Assembly: GCA_965223095.1 (NCBI GenBank)
Contig: OZ244979.1
Coordinates: 2,418,001-2,482,000, forward strand
DNA: 64,000 nt
Origin: J054 sp965223095
GTDB lineage: Bacteria > Pseudomonadota > Gammaproteobacteria > Steroidobacterales > GCA-2729495
Reading direction: 5' to 3'
Position numbers and translations under genes: made by a program. A model generated the notes under the pieces. The model did not search any database and was not told where the DNA came from. It worked only from the letters and a program-made list of their open reading frames with translations. Positions 8,569-18,220 of this stretch are shown one piece after another. Positions within the stretch are counted from its first letter, which is position 1. Every line of letters begins with the position of its first letter.

Positions 8569-9606
8569 ATGAGCCTGACGGTAGGGGATATAGCGGTGCG
8601 CTTCGGCTGTGAGTTGCGCGGAGATCCTGATCAGCGGGTCGATCGCGTGGCTAGTCTACAAGACGCATCCGGGTCGGCAATTGCTTTTCTAGCTAACCCC
8701 GCCTATCAAAACATCTTGCCGGAAACCCGGGCGGCAGCAGTGATCTTGAATCCGCAATACGCTGATAGTTGCCCGACAACGGCTTTGGTAACTGGTAACC
8801 CGTATTTGGTTTACGCGCAGGTCGCCGCGAAACTGCATCCAGCCGCATCAATCCGGCCCGGCGTTCACGCTTCGGCAGCCGTCGGGGAGAGTTCCCGCCT
8901 GCCGGATTCCTGCGAAGTGTCAGCGGGTGCGGTTATTGGCGCGGATGTTGTTTTGGGTGAGCGGGTTTACGTGGGGCCGAATGCCGTCATTCAAGACCGA
9001 TCGCGGATCGGCGACGACACGCGGCTTTTGGCCGGCGCAGTACTGCATCACGATGTGTTTGTGGGTGCGCGCTGCATTATCCATGCGGCCTGCGTCATCG
9101 GGTCAGATGGTTTTGGCAATGCGCAAGATGCCAGCGGAGCCTGGGTCAAGGTGCCGCAATTGGGGCGGGTCGTCATTGGCGATGATGTTGAAATTGGTGC
9201 GAATTGCACGATTGATCGCGGCGCCATTGGCGATACCCGGATCAACAACGGCGCGCGCTTAGATAATCTGATTCAAATCGCGCACAATGTGGTTATCGGT
9301 GAACATACGGCCATTGCCGCGCAGGTGGGGATAGCGGGCAGTACAACGGTGGGTGCGCGCTGCATGCTCGGGGGGCAATGTGGCGTAAACGGACATATCG
9401 CCATTTGCGATGACGTCTATTTGATGGGCGGCACGAAAGTTACCAACTCTATTGAGAAGCCAGGTGTCTATGGTGGTCCGCCCAACACCGCCGAGCCGGT
9501 CAGCGTTTGGCGAAAAAATGCCGTGCGTTATCGTCAGCTCAACGCCCTCGCTCGTCGATTGCGACGGTTAGAGCAAGTAGTGGAGAAGCAGGATTCTCAT
9601 GACTGA
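8569..9606 (+). CDS. lpxD: UDP-3-O-(3-hydroxyacyl)glucosamine N-acyltransferase
   Basis: LpxD adds the second 3-hydroxyacyl chain in lipid A synthesis. The 345-residue protein has an N-terminal uridine-binding domain (about 1-105), then a left-handed beta-helix of hexapeptide repeats ([IV]Gx4 units such as IGADVVLG, IGDDVEIG). The catalytic HH-like region lies near DNLIQIAHNVVIG. A C-terminal helix follows that packs in the trimer. It overlaps lpxA by 8 bases, so fabZ, which usually separates the two, is absent here. Confidence 0.97.
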   Translation: MSLTVGDIAVRFGCELRGDPDQRVDRVASLQDASGSAIAFLANPAYQNILPETRAAAVILNPQYADSCPTTALVTGNPYLVYAQVAAKLHPAASIRPGVHASAAVGESSRLPDSCEVSAGAVIGADVVLGERVYVGPNAVIQDRSRIGDDTRLLAGAVLHHDVFVGARCIIHAACVIGSDGFGNAQDASGAWVKVPQLGRVVIGDDVEIGANCTIDRGAIGDTRINNGARLDNLIQIAHNVVIGEHTAIAAQVGIAGSTTVGARCMLGGQCGVNGHIAICDDVYLMGGTKVTNSIEKPGVYGGPPNTAEPVSVWRKNAVRYRQLNALARRLRRLEQVVEKQDSHD

Positions 9607-10384
9607 AGAACCGGCTCGACATCCCACGGCCATCATCGCGGACTCCGCGCAGCTTGCCGATGACGTAACGGTAGGCCCCTATGCGGTGATAGGTGAAGAT
9701 GTGAGTATTGGCAACGGTAGCCAAATCGGTGCTCACGCCGTGGTTAAAGGGCCAACCAATATCGGTCGCAACAATCAAATCTATCCCTTCGCAGCTATTG
9801 GTGATGCGCCACAAGACAAGAAGTATGCCGGCGAAGCAACGCGCTTGGAAATTGGCAACGACAATACCATTCGGGAATTCTGCACCATCAACCGCGGCAC
9901 GGTGCAAGACGAGGGCGTCACGCGCATCGGTAATGACAATTGGCTCATGGCTTACGTCCATGTGGCCCATGACTGCGTTTTGGGTGATCACATCATCTTG
10001 GCGAATAACACGAGTCTGGCGGGTCATGTGCAAATGGGCGATTGGGTCATTTGCAGTGGTTTCGCAGCCGCGCATCAGTTTTGTCGAATCGGCGCGCACG
10101 CGTTTATCGGTGCCTACGTGGGAGCGGCGCGTGATGTGCCGCCCTACGTTGTTGTAACGGGCAATCCGCCGGAGCCTCGCGGCATTAACTTAGAGGGGCT
10201 TAGGCGACGAGGGTTTAGTGCAGATCAAATGCGTAATCTTAAGGAAGCCTACCGCGTGTTGTATCGATCCAATCTTCGCTTGGAAGAGGCCCGAGAGAAG
10301 ATTGGCGAACTCGCGGAATCACAGAGCGAGTTGCAGATTCTGGTGGAGTTTTTGGATCTCTCCGAACGCAGCATTATTCGGTAA
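9599..10384 (+). CDS. lpxA: UDP-N-acetylglucosamine O-acyltransferase
   Basis: LpxA makes the first, reversible acyl transfer of lipid A synthesis, from 3-hydroxyacyl-ACP to UDP-GlcNAc. At 261 residues it matches the family length. The beta-helix runs from about residue 8 to 190 in hexapeptide repeats (VGPYAVIG, IGNGSQIG). The catalytic His lies in VHVAHDCVLGD, and GFAAAHQFCRIG and VVTGNPPEPRGIN are conserved blocks leading to the C-terminal helical domain. ATG 9599 lies inside the end of lpxD, and lpxB follows 9 bases after the stop. Confidence 0.97.
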   Translation: MTEEPARHPTAIIADSAQLADDVTVGPYAVIGEDVSIGNGSQIGAHAVVKGPTNIGRNNQIYPFAAIGDAPQDKKYAGEATRLEIGNDNTIREFCTINRGTVQDEGVTRIGNDNWLMAYVHVAHDCVLGDHIILANNTSLAGHVQMGDWVICSGFAAAHQFCRIGAHAFIGAYVGAARDVPPYVVVTGNPPEPRGINLEGLRRRGFSADQMRNLKEAYRVLYRSNLRLEEAREKIGELAESQSELQILVEFLDLSERSIIR

Positions 10385-10393
10385 GCGGCGCCC

Positions 10394-11542
10394 TTGCGTC
10401 GCGTTGTCATCATTGCGGGGGAGGCATCGGGTGATCTGCTAGGCGCAGGCTTGATTCGCGCCCTGCGTGAGCGCGATGAGCAGATCGTGTTCGAGGGTAT
10501 TGCCGGTCCGCTGATGACGGCGGCAGGTTGCCGGGCCTGGCGTGCCGCCGATGAGTTGGCGGTCATGGGGCTTGCCGAAGTGCTGCGCCATTTGCCAAGA
10601 ATACTGCGAATAATTCGCGAAACACGCGCACGCCTCCTGGCTGATCCCCCCGACTTGCTGATAGCCATCGACGCGCCGGATTTCAATTTGCGCATCGAGC
10701 CAGCTGCGCGGGCGGCGGGTATTAAAACCATTCACTATGTCTCACCGTCGGTGTGGGCGTGGCGGCAGGCTCGCGTGAAAACCCTAAAGCAAGCTTGCGA
10801 TTGCGTGCTGTGCCTGTTGCCCTTTGAAGCTGATTTTCTTCAGCGCCATGGTGTGCCGGCGCAATTCGTGGGCCACCCATTGGCCGATGAGATACCGGTG
10901 GAATCTGATCCCCAGCTTGCTCGAGCCACCCTTGAGCTGGCCGCGGTCGACGGACCGGTCGTCAGCCTGCTACCGGGGAGCCGCGCGGGCGAGGTGAGTC
11001 GCTTAGCCCCGGATTTTGCGCGCACCGCTAATTGGTTGTCCAAGCGTGTGCCGCGGCTCCAATTTATAGTGCCTTTGGCGCACCCAGGGCTGGCTGCGGT
11101 GGTGGAGCAGGCCATGCAGCGTTTCGCGCCGGATTGTCGCTGGCGTGCATTCAATGGTCGTGCCCGCGAGGTGATTGCCGCCGGGGACGCGGTCTTGCTG
11201 ACTTCCGGTACTGCGAGCCTTGAAACCATGCTGGTCAATCGTCCTATGGTGGTGGCCTACCGGGCGGCGCCGATGACCTATTTCATCGTTCGCGGGCTCG
11301 GTCTGGTGAAGGCCGAGTATTTTTCCTTACCAAATTTGCTGGCCAATCGCCGCCTGGTGCCCGAATTCTTACAGTATGAAATCTCCGCCGAGGTGCTCGG
11401 ACAGGCTTTGCTGGACGTCATGCTGCCCGGCGAACGGCAAGCGCAGCGCCAGCAAGAATTTGCGGCCCTGGGTGGTCAACTTCGTCGTGGTGCCAGTCAG
11501 CGGGCGGCGGAAGTCGCCTGCGCATTGTTGAACAGTGAATGA
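10394..11542 (+). CDS. lpxB: Lipid-A-disaccharide synthase
   Basis: LpxB is a family GT19 glycosyltransferase that joins UDP-diacylglucosamine and lipid X into the lipid A disaccharide at the inner face of the membrane. The 382-residue product begins at TTG 10394 with the family opening VVIIAGEASGDLLGA. It has the conserved HYVSPSVWAWRQ block around residue 115-126, LLPGSRAGEV (residues ~195-204), and TSGTASLE near 280, typical of the donor-binding domain. It closes the lpxD-lpxA-lpxB unit, and rnhB follows after a 49-base gap that holds a promoter candidate. Confidence 0.96.
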   Translation: MRRVVIIAGEASGDLLGAGLIRALRERDEQIVFEGIAGPLMTAAGCRAWRAADELAVMGLAEVLRHLPRILRIIRETRARLLADPPDLLIAIDAPDFNLRIEPAARAAGIKTIHYVSPSVWAWRQARVKTLKQACDCVLCLLPFEADFLQRHGVPAQFVGHPLADEIPVESDPQLARATLELAAVDGPVVSLLPGSRAGEVSRLAPDFARTANWLSKRVPRLQFIVPLAHPGLAAVVEQAMQRFAPDCRWRAFNGRAREVIAAGDAVLLTSGTASLETMLVNRPMVVAYRAAPMTYFIVRGLGLVKAEYFSLPNLLANRRLVPEFLQYEISAEVLGQALLDVMLPGERQAQRQQEFAALGGQLRRGASQRAAEVACALLNSE

Positions 11543-11551
11543 GTTGTGACG

Positions 11552-11580
11552 TTCATACAACAGGGTCCACCGCCTATAAT
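11552..11580 (+). promoter_or_regulatory. Sigma-70-type promoter candidate for rnhB-dnaE
   Basis: TTCATA (11552-11557, 4 of 6 matches to TTGACA) and a perfect TATAAT (11575-11580) are separated by exactly 17 bases. Transcription would start near 11587, only about 5 bases before the rnhB ATG at 11592, implying an almost leaderless mRNA. It lies in the short gap after lpxB. Confidence 0.5.
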
Positions 11581-11591
11581 TTGAGCCGCTC

Positions 11592-12224
11592 ATGAGTGCA
11601 GATATTGTTTTTTCGGGCCCCGATCAGTCCATCGCGCATTGCGTCGCTGGAATTGACGAAGCTGGCCGGGGTCCCTTGGCTGGGCCCGTATTCGCAGCGG
11701 CGGTCGTGCTCGCGCCCGGACAGGGAATTGCGGGTGTCAAGGATTCTAAGCAGCTGAGCGCGAAGCGGCGTGAAGCATTGTTCGAACAAATTCAGACGGA
11801 GGCGGTGAGCTTTGCCATCGCGCGCGCCGACGTTCATGAAATCGATGAATTGAATATACTTCAGGCTAGCTTGCTAGCCATGCGCCGTGCTTTGTTCTCG
11901 CTGTCATCTCTGCCCGGTTTGCTGCGTTTTGACGGCAATCAACTGCCGGTTCTGACGGGTTACGCGGGGCGGGCCGAGGCGGTCGTCGGCGGTGATCGTC
12001 ACTGCGCAGCCATTGCCGCAGCGTCTATCTTGGCTAAAGTCGCCCGCGATCGTGAAATGCTGCATTTGTCAAAGCGGTATCCAGGTTATGGATTCGCGCA
12101 GCACAAAGGCTATCCCACGCAGGCCCACCGAAATGCCTTGCTGCACTTGGGGCCCTGTGCCGTGCACAGACGCAGTTTTAAACCGGTTCAAAGGCTGCTG
12201 AACAGCCGTGAAAGGGTGCTATGA
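11592..12224 (+). CDS. rnhB: Ribonuclease HII
   Basis: RNase HII nicks RNA:DNA hybrids 5' of single ribonucleotides in DNA. The 210-residue protein has the catalytic GIDEAGRGPLAGPV block (Asp22 and Glu23 by count from ATG 11592), the KDSKQLSAKRR block, and the distal GGDRHCAAIAAASI and KVARD motifs with the remaining acidic residues. No classical Shine-Dalgarno is obvious close to the ATG, which fits the near-leaderless promoter proposed just upstream. The stop overlaps the dnaE start by 4 bases (ATGA). Confidence 0.96.
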   Translation: MSADIVFSGPDQSIAHCVAGIDEAGRGPLAGPVFAAAVVLAPGQGIAGVKDSKQLSAKRREALFEQIQTEAVSFAIARADVHEIDELNILQASLLAMRRALFSLSSLPGLLRFDGNQLPVLTGYAGRAEAVVGGDRHCAAIAAASILAKVARDREMLHLSKRYPGYGFAQHKGYPTQAHRNALLHLGPCAVHRRSFKPVQRLLNSRERVL

Positions 12225-15200
12225 GCAATCCATTTGTTCATCTGCACCTGCATACGGAGTACTCCATTGTCGATAGTGTGGTTCGAGTCCAGCCGCTGAT
12301 GGATGCAGTGGTGAGCAGCGGCTCACCTGCTGTGGCGATGACCGATCAATGCAATCTATTCGCAATGGTTAAGTTTTATCGGGCGGCTCTGGCGCAGGGC
12401 TTAAAGCCGATTATCGGTGCCGAGATTTGGTTGCAGCATCTGCCCAATCGAGATCCGGCCAAGCTAGTGATACTTTGCAAAGACATCGCAGGTTACCGGA
12501 GTCTGTCTAGATTACTCACGCGCGCCTATCAAGAGGGGCAGCATGGCGGGTTGCCCGTTGTGCAAAGGGACTGGTTGGACGGTGAGGACTTATTCGGCCT
12601 ACTGGCACTTTCCGCCGGTCGCGAGGGTGCCTTAGGTCGCGCGCTGCTGGACGAGCGGACCGACGAGGCGATGAGCCTGGGCCGTGACTTGCAGGCTTGT
12701 TTTGGCGGCGAATTCTTTATCGAGTTGCAGCGCACGGGGCGGCCCGGGGAAGATCTCTACAACGATCGCGCGGTGCGCGTGGCTAGTAGCTTGGGCGCGC
12801 CCATTGTGGCCACGAACGACGTGCGCTTCCTGGATTCGGGTGACTACGAGGCTCACGAGGCGCGCGTGTGTATTCATCAAGGACGCAGCTTAGATGATCA
12901 AGAGCGTCCGCGGGACTATACGGCGGAACAATATTTGCGGTCACCAGCGGAAATGGCGGAGCTGTTTTCGGATTTGCCTGAGGCCATTGAAAATAGTTAT
13001 CAAATTGCCTTGCGTTGCAATTTAATTCTCGAACTCGGAACGCCCCATCTGCCGGACTACGCGGTGCCGGAGAACCTGAGCATTGACCGTTATTTAGAGC
13101 AACAAGCACAACAGGGGTTAATCGACCGATTGGGTTTGGTCTCCGGTGCGGACTTCGGCGCAATTCCGGTTGAGTATCGAGATCGCTTAAGTATGGAATT
13201 GGCCGTGATTTGCGGAATGGGCTTTCCCGGTTACTTTTTGATCGTGGCCGATTTCATTCGTTGGTCAAAGGCCAACGATATTCCCGTGGGGCCAGGTCGG
13301 GGTTCTGGCGCGGGATCTCTTGTGGCGTATGCCGTGGGTATCACCGATCTGGATCCCATTACCCACGACTTGCTCTTCGAGCGATTTCTGAATCCTGAGC
13401 GTGTTTCCATGCCAGATTTCGATATCGATTTTTGCATGGAAGGCCGTGACCGGGTTATCGAATATGTCGCCGACCGTTATGGGCGAGATCGCGTGTCGCA
13501 AATCATTACGTACGGCAGTATGGCGGCCAAAGCAGTGGTGCGTGATTGCGGTCGCGTATTGGGTCATCCCTACGGGTTCGTTGATCGAGTTGCAAAGCTC
13601 ATTCCCTTTGAATTGGGCATAACGCTAAGCAAGGCGCTAGACCAAGATGCGGAGCTACAAAGTCTCTACGAGAACGACGATGAAGTGCGCGCCCTGATTG
13701 ATCTGGCTCGCCAGTTAGAGGGTCTGGTACGCAACGCGGGCAAGCATGCCGGTGGAGTCGTCATTGCACCAACGGCGATAACTGACTTCACGCCCCTGTA
13801 TAGAGTCGAAGGGGAAAAAGCTTCGGTCACTCAGTTTGATAAGGATGATGTTGAGTCTGCCGGTTTGGTGAAGTTCGACTTTCTAGGTTTACGTACGCTC
13901 ACCATTATTGATCGGGCTGTCAAAACTATCAATGAGACACGGGATACACCTCTGGATATTCGCAGTCTACCCATGGATGACACCGCAACCTACAAGTTGC
14001 TACAAGATTGCCGAACCACGGCTGTGTTTCAACTGGAATCAAGGGGCATGCGCGATCTCATTAAGCGTCTGCAGCCGGACAGTTTTGATGACATCGTGGC
14101 CTTGGTTGCCTTGTTTCGACCGGGTCCGTTGCAATCGGGGATGGTGGACGATTTTATCGCCCGTAAACATGGTCGCGATGATCAGTCCATCGACTATTTG
14201 CATCCTGATTTGGAGCCCGTCTTGCTGGCTACCTATGGCGTCATTCTTTATCAAGAGCAAGTGATGCAAATCGCTCAACGCCTGGCGGGTTATTCATTGG
14301 GCGAAGCTGATCTATTACGCCGTGCAATGGGCAAGAAGAAGCCCGAAGAAATGGCCAAGCAGCGAGAGATTTTTCTTGGTGGCGCAGTCGAGCGGCAAGT
14401 GGATGCCAGCGTTGCAACGCGTATTTTCGATTTGATGGAGAAATTCGCCGGGTATGGTTTTAACAAATCCCACTCTGCCGCCTATGCAGTTTTGTCCTAC
14501 CAAACTGCTTGGCTAAAGGCTCATCATCCGGCCGCGTTTATGGCCGCCGTGCTGACGTCGGAAATGGATGACACCGATAAACTGGCTAGCCTGCAACGTG
14601 ATTGTGTGAAAGAAGGTTTGACAATCGAGCCGCCCTGCGTGAATGCGTCGGCTGGTAATTTTGAAATCAGTAGTGACGCACAGATTCGCTATGGGCTGGC
14701 GGCGATCAAAGGCCTGGGTCGCAGCGTGGCCGAGGCCATTGTGTCGTTGCGCGAACAGCAGCCATTCGTGAGCTTGGAGGATTTGTGTGAACGCCTCGAG
14801 CCGCAAAGAATTGGTCGCCGCGCCTATGAAGCGCTAATAAAATCAGGGGCTTGCGATGCATTTGGTCGGAATAGGCCAAGCATTCTGGCCGCCTTGCCCG
14901 CCGCCTTGGGGCGGGCTGAGCAAGCCGCACACGCGCGCAACTCGGGGCAATCGGATTTGTTTAATCTTGGCGGCGCGGTGGCTGACGAAGTGTCAAGCAT
15001 CGATATACCAGACCTTGATGATTGGGGCTTAGCCGAGCGGCTAGCGGCGGAGCGAGAAAGTTTGGGGCTCTATCTGAGTGGCCATCCGTTTGATCAATAC
15101 CGGGGCGATGGGCCTTTCGTTTCTTCCGGGAGTATTGGCTCTCTGTTGCGGGTACGGCGTCCTCAGGGTAAGCAAGCATCGTGGAGTGGCGGCAAACAGG

Positions 15201-15709
15201 CAGCCGTCGCCGGCTTGGTTACGGGTTTGCGTAAGCGGGGTAACCGCGTCACTTTAGACCTGGACGATGGCTGCGATCAAATGGAGGTTACTTTATTCCA
15301 AGAATCTTTCGAGAGCTTCCGGCACTTGCTAGTGAGTCACAATATCGTGGTAATCGCGGGCAAGTTACGCTTTGATGATTTTATTAACGCTTGGCGCTTG
15401 ACGGCGGAAAGCGTGACCGATATCGATCGCCTCATTGAGAATCGCGCATCCGGATTGGTGATTCGCTGGGCGCAGGGTAACGGCCACGACCCCAATCCGG
15501 CGAAGCTAAAATCGCTATTGGAACCATTTCGTCCGGGGAAATGCGCGGTTAGCCTATTTTATGAGCGCTCAGATGCGACGGCTCGTATGCAGTTAAGCGG
15601 TGAGTGGTCCGTGCGTCCGAGCCGTGAGCTGCGCGAGCGATTGTCGGCCTTGGTGGGCGCTGAAGGATTTCGCTTCGTCTATGACTCGCCCCCGGGCCCT
15701 ACTCATTAG
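12221..15709 (+). CDS. dnaE: DNA polymerase III alpha subunit
   Basis: DnaE is the catalytic subunit of the replicative polymerase. The 1162-residue product has the family's full length. An N-terminal PHP domain opens with HLHLHTEYS (residues 6-14). The class C polymerase core includes GPGRGSGAGSLVAY, and the catalytic Asp pair of PDFDIDF falls at residues 401 and 403, the same numbers as in E. coli. The thumb/fingers block FEKFAGYGFNKSHSAAY-like sequence is intact (here MEKFAGYGFNKSH). The HhH and OB-fold regions lie in the last third. It is translationally coupled to rnhB, and accA follows in the standard order. Confidence 0.97.
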   Translation: MSNPFVHLHLHTEYSIVDSVVRVQPLMDAVVSSGSPAVAMTDQCNLFAMVKFYRAALAQGLKPIIGAEIWLQHLPNRDPAKLVILCKDIAGYRSLSRLLTRAYQEGQHGGLPVVQRDWLDGEDLFGLLALSAGREGALGRALLDERTDEAMSLGRDLQACFGGEFFIELQRTGRPGEDLYNDRAVRVASSLGAPIVATNDVRFLDSGDYEAHEARVCIHQGRSLDDQERPRDYTAEQYLRSPAEMAELFSDLPEAIENSYQIALRCNLILELGTPHLPDYAVPENLSIDRYLEQQAQQGLIDRLGLVSGADFGAIPVEYRDRLSMELAVICGMGFPGYFLIVADFIRWSKANDIPVGPGRGSGAGSLVAYAVGITDLDPITHDLLFERFLNPERVSMPDFDIDFCMEGRDRVIEYVADRYGRDRVSQIITYGSMAAKAVVRDCGRVLGHPYGFVDRVAKLIPFELGITLSKALDQDAELQSLYENDDEVRALIDLARQLEGLVRNAGKHAGGVVIAPTAITDFTPLYRVEGEKASVTQFDKDDVESAGLVKFDFLGLRTLTIIDRAVKTINETRDTPLDIRSLPMDDTATYKLLQDCRTTAVFQLESRGMRDLIKRLQPDSFDDIVALVALFRPGPLQSGMVDDFIARKHGRDDQSIDYLHPDLEPVLLATYGVILYQEQVMQIAQRLAGYSLGEADLLRRAMGKKKPEEMAKQREIFLGGAVERQVDASVATRIFDLMEKFAGYGFNKSHSAAYAVLSYQTAWLKAHHPAAFMAAVLTSEMDDTDKLASLQRDCVKEGLTIEPPCVNASAGNFEISSDAQIRYGLAAIKGLGRSVAEAIVSLREQQPFVSLEDLCERLEPQRIGRRAYEALIKSGACDAFGRNRPSILAALPAALGRAEQAAHARNSGQSDLFNLGGAVADEVSSIDIPDLDDWGLAERLAAERESLGLYLSGHPFDQYRGDGPFVSSGSIGSLLRVRRPQGKQASWSGGKQAAVAGLVTGLRKRGNRVTLDLDDGCDQMEVTLFQESFESFRHLLVSHNIVVIAGKLRFDDFINAWRLTAESVTDIDRLIENRASGLVIRWAQGNGHDPNPAKLKSLLEPFRPGKCAVSLFYERSDATARMQLSGEWSVRPSRELRERLSALVGAEGFRFVYDSPPGPTH

Positions 15710-15888
15710 GCTGTGGCTCAATGTTTGGGTCTGCTTAGATGGGGCCCTGCTTGGCGAAAATGGGCAGACAATTACTTGAGCGGAGCCTGGTCACTTGCTT
15801 GCTGCCTGTTCAATAAGTCCCTTGATCGATGCCGATGAGCATGGACACCGCTTGTGTGTCTGCAGACAAGCGTTTACCGTTCGCGGCT

Positions 15889-16848
15889 ATGGATCTTAAA
15901 TTCCTAGATTTTGAACAGCCCATCGCCGAGCTTGAGGCGAAGATAGAGGAGTTGCGCTTCGTCGGTAGCGATTCAGAAGTCAATATTGGCGATGAAATTA
16001 GCCGGCTCAAAGCAAAAAGTGATTCCCTAACAAAGAGTATTTTCTCGAATCTATCGGCCTGGCAGGTGGCGCAGCTGGCGCGGCACCCCTTACGTCCCTA
16101 TGCCCTCGACTACATTGAAGTCATCGCGCCGGACTTTCAAGAGTTGCACGGTGATCGGCAGTACTCAGACGATCGGGCTTTGGTGGGGGGGCTGGCAAGA
16201 ATTGATGGGTTGCCCGTGATGATCATTGGTCATCAGAAGGGCCGCGATACCAAGGAGCGTGTGCTGCGTAACTATGGTATGCCGAAACCCGAGGGGTATC
16301 GCAAAGCCTTGCGATTGATGCAACTCGCCGAAAAGTTTCAGTTGCCGATTATCACCCTGATCGATACCCCTGGTGCCTATCCGGGTGTGGGTGCCGAAGA
16401 GCGCGGTCAATCCGAAGCCATTGCGCGCAATCTATTTGCCATGGCGCGGCTACGGACGCCGATCATCAGCGTGGTGATCGGCGAGGGCGGATCCGGCGGC
16501 GCGCTTGCCATCGGGGTCTGCGATCATTTGATCATGCTCGAATACAGTATCTACTCGGTTATTTCTCCGGAAGGATGCGCCAGTATCTTATGGAAGAGCT
16601 CGGAACGCGCGGCAGATGCCGCGGACGCCATGGGTATTACCGCGGAGCGACTCTTAAGTCTTGGCTTGGTGGATGAGGTCATCAAGGAACCTCTTGGCGG
16701 TGTGCATCGTGACCCCGCGGCCATGTTTCAGTCCTTGCAGAATGCCCTGGTCAGCAGCCTGTCTGACCTGAAGGTTATTGACCGTACGGAGTTAGTTCGT
16801 CGCCGGCGAACGCGTTTGGATGGCTTCGGACGGGTTAAAGACGGCTGA
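15889..16848 (+). CDS. accA: Acetyl-CoA carboxylase carboxyltransferase subunit alpha
   Basis: AccA, with AccD, transfers CO2 from carboxybiotin to acetyl-CoA to form malonyl-CoA. ATG 15889 gives 319 residues beginning MDLKFLDFEQPI, identical in length to E. coli AccA. The upstream in-frame ATGs at 15829 and 15835 would add a 20-residue tail not seen in the family. The crotonase-like fold is marked by GDRQYSDDRALVGG, TLIDTPGAYPG, and the glycine-rich GEGGSGGALAIG that shapes the oxyanion site. The 179-base gap after dnaE holds no gene I can see. Confidence 0.96.
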   Translation: MDLKFLDFEQPIAELEAKIEELRFVGSDSEVNIGDEISRLKAKSDSLTKSIFSNLSAWQVAQLARHPLRPYALDYIEVIAPDFQELHGDRQYSDDRALVGGLARIDGLPVMIIGHQKGRDTKERVLRNYGMPKPEGYRKALRLMQLAEKFQLPIITLIDTPGAYPGVGAEERGQSEAIARNLFAMARLRTPIISVVIGEGGSGGALAIGVCDHLIMLEYSIYSVISPEGCASILWKSSERAADAADAMGITAERLLSLGLVDEVIKEPLGGVHRDPAAMFQSLQNALVSSLSDLKVIDRTELVRRRRTRLDGFGRVKDG

Positions 16849-16888
16849 CGTCAATCAATCCAGCGCATTGCCGGGCACGATGTAGACC

Positions 16889-18220
16889 ATGGCTGAAATC
16901 CTCCGAGCATTGCGGTCGGCCTGCGAAGCGGATCTTCCCGCCGGCACCGCCGTTTGTGTTGCCTTTAGCGGTGGCTTGGACTCGACGGTTCTCTTGCATG
17001 GTCTGACTCGGCTGCGATACGAAAATCAAGACTTGGCCGTGCGTGCCCTGCATGTGAATCATCATCTGCATGCGAACTGTACTGTGTGGGCGGAACATTG
17101 TCGTGCTAAAGCGGAAAATTGGAGTGTGCCCTTGGCCGTTCTAGACGTTCAGGTCGCCGGTCAGCGTAAGTTGGGTCTGGAGGCTGCGGCGAGATCAGCA
17201 CGTTACGCTGCATTGTTGGCGGCCCTTCATCCTGATGAGGCACTAGCCACCGCACACCAACTGGATGATCAAGCGGAGACGGTACTGCTCAGGCTACTCA
17301 GGGGTTCCGGGCCGCTGGGTCTGGCGGGTATGGCTGCTTGCGTTCGCCGGGCGCCGGGTTGGCTCTGGCGTCCGCTGCTAGGTATTGACCGGCCGGCCTT
17401 GGTTGCCTACGCGCGGCGGCATGGTTTGGATTGGCTCGAAGATCCCAGTAACACGAGCTGCGTGCCGGATCGCAACTATCTGCGTAATGAGCTGCTGCCG
17501 GTTCTGCGCCAGCGCTGGCCCGCCGCCAGTCAACTCATTTCGCGAGGCGCCGGCTTGGCGGCGGAGGCATCCAGTCTTTTGGATGATCTGGCCGCCTTGG
17601 ACCTGGGGTCGGTGGCCACGGGTCAGTGCCTGGATTGCACCTCCCTGCGCCGCTTGAGTCCGGCCCGTGCTCGCAATGTAGTGCGTTACTTCATTCGCCG
17701 CGAAGGTCTGCAACCGCCCAATGCTTTGCGATTGGCGACGGGTTTGGATCAATTGATACATGCTCGCGCCGACGCGAATCCAATATTGGCATGGGGGGGA
17801 GCAAGCTTGCGGCGATATCGCGGCAAGCTGTATCTCTGCGTGGATGAGGAACTCGGTGGCGACAGTGCGTTGCCGTGGAATGGTCGTGAGACACTCGATC
17901 TGGGGTCGAACGGCAGCCTAAACCTGGTGGTCGCGCGGGACGGAGGTCTTAGCGAGCGCGTTCTAGACATACCGCTTACTGTGACTTACCGGCGGGGCGG
18001 CGAACGCTTGCGGCGCGCCGGCCATGCGCACAAGCAGAGCCTAAAGAAGTTATTCCAAGCCACCGGCGTCCCCCCTTGGGTACGTGCACGAATTCCCCTG
18101 ATTTATGCAGGCAAGGAGTTGGTGGCCGTGGCCGATTGGTGGCTGGCTGACGAGTTCATTGCGCGTCGCGGTGAGCTTGGATACAAGCCGCTTTGGCGGG
18201 GCCACCCTAAATTAAGCTGA
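16889..18220 (+). CDS. tilS: tRNA(Ile)-lysidine synthase
   Basis: TilS attaches lysine to C34 of the CAU-anticodon isoleucine tRNA, changing its codon specificity from AUG to AUA. The 443-residue protein has the N-type ATP pyrophosphatase P-loop SGGLDS at residues 27-32 and the HQLDDQAETVLLRLLRG block around 124-140. The RNYLRNELLP motif follows, and a C-terminal domain ends near GYKPLWRG as in the two-domain proteobacterial form. It lies between accA and pyrG. A 237-base non-coding gap follows. Confidence 0.95.
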   Translation: MAEILRALRSACEADLPAGTAVCVAFSGGLDSTVLLHGLTRLRYENQDLAVRALHVNHHLHANCTVWAEHCRAKAENWSVPLAVLDVQVAGQRKLGLEAAARSARYAALLAALHPDEALATAHQLDDQAETVLLRLLRGSGPLGLAGMAACVRRAPGWLWRPLLGIDRPALVAYARRHGLDWLEDPSNTSCVPDRNYLRNELLPVLRQRWPAASQLISRGAGLAAEASSLLDDLAALDLGSVATGQCLDCTSLRRLSPARARNVVRYFIRREGLQPPNALRLATGLDQLIHARADANPILAWGGASLRRYRGKLYLCVDEELGGDSALPWNGRETLDLGSNGSLNLVVARDGGLSERVLDIPLTVTYRRGGERLRRAGHAHKQSLKKLFQATGVPPWVRARIPLIYAGKELVAVADWWLADEFIARRGELGYKPLWRGHPKLS

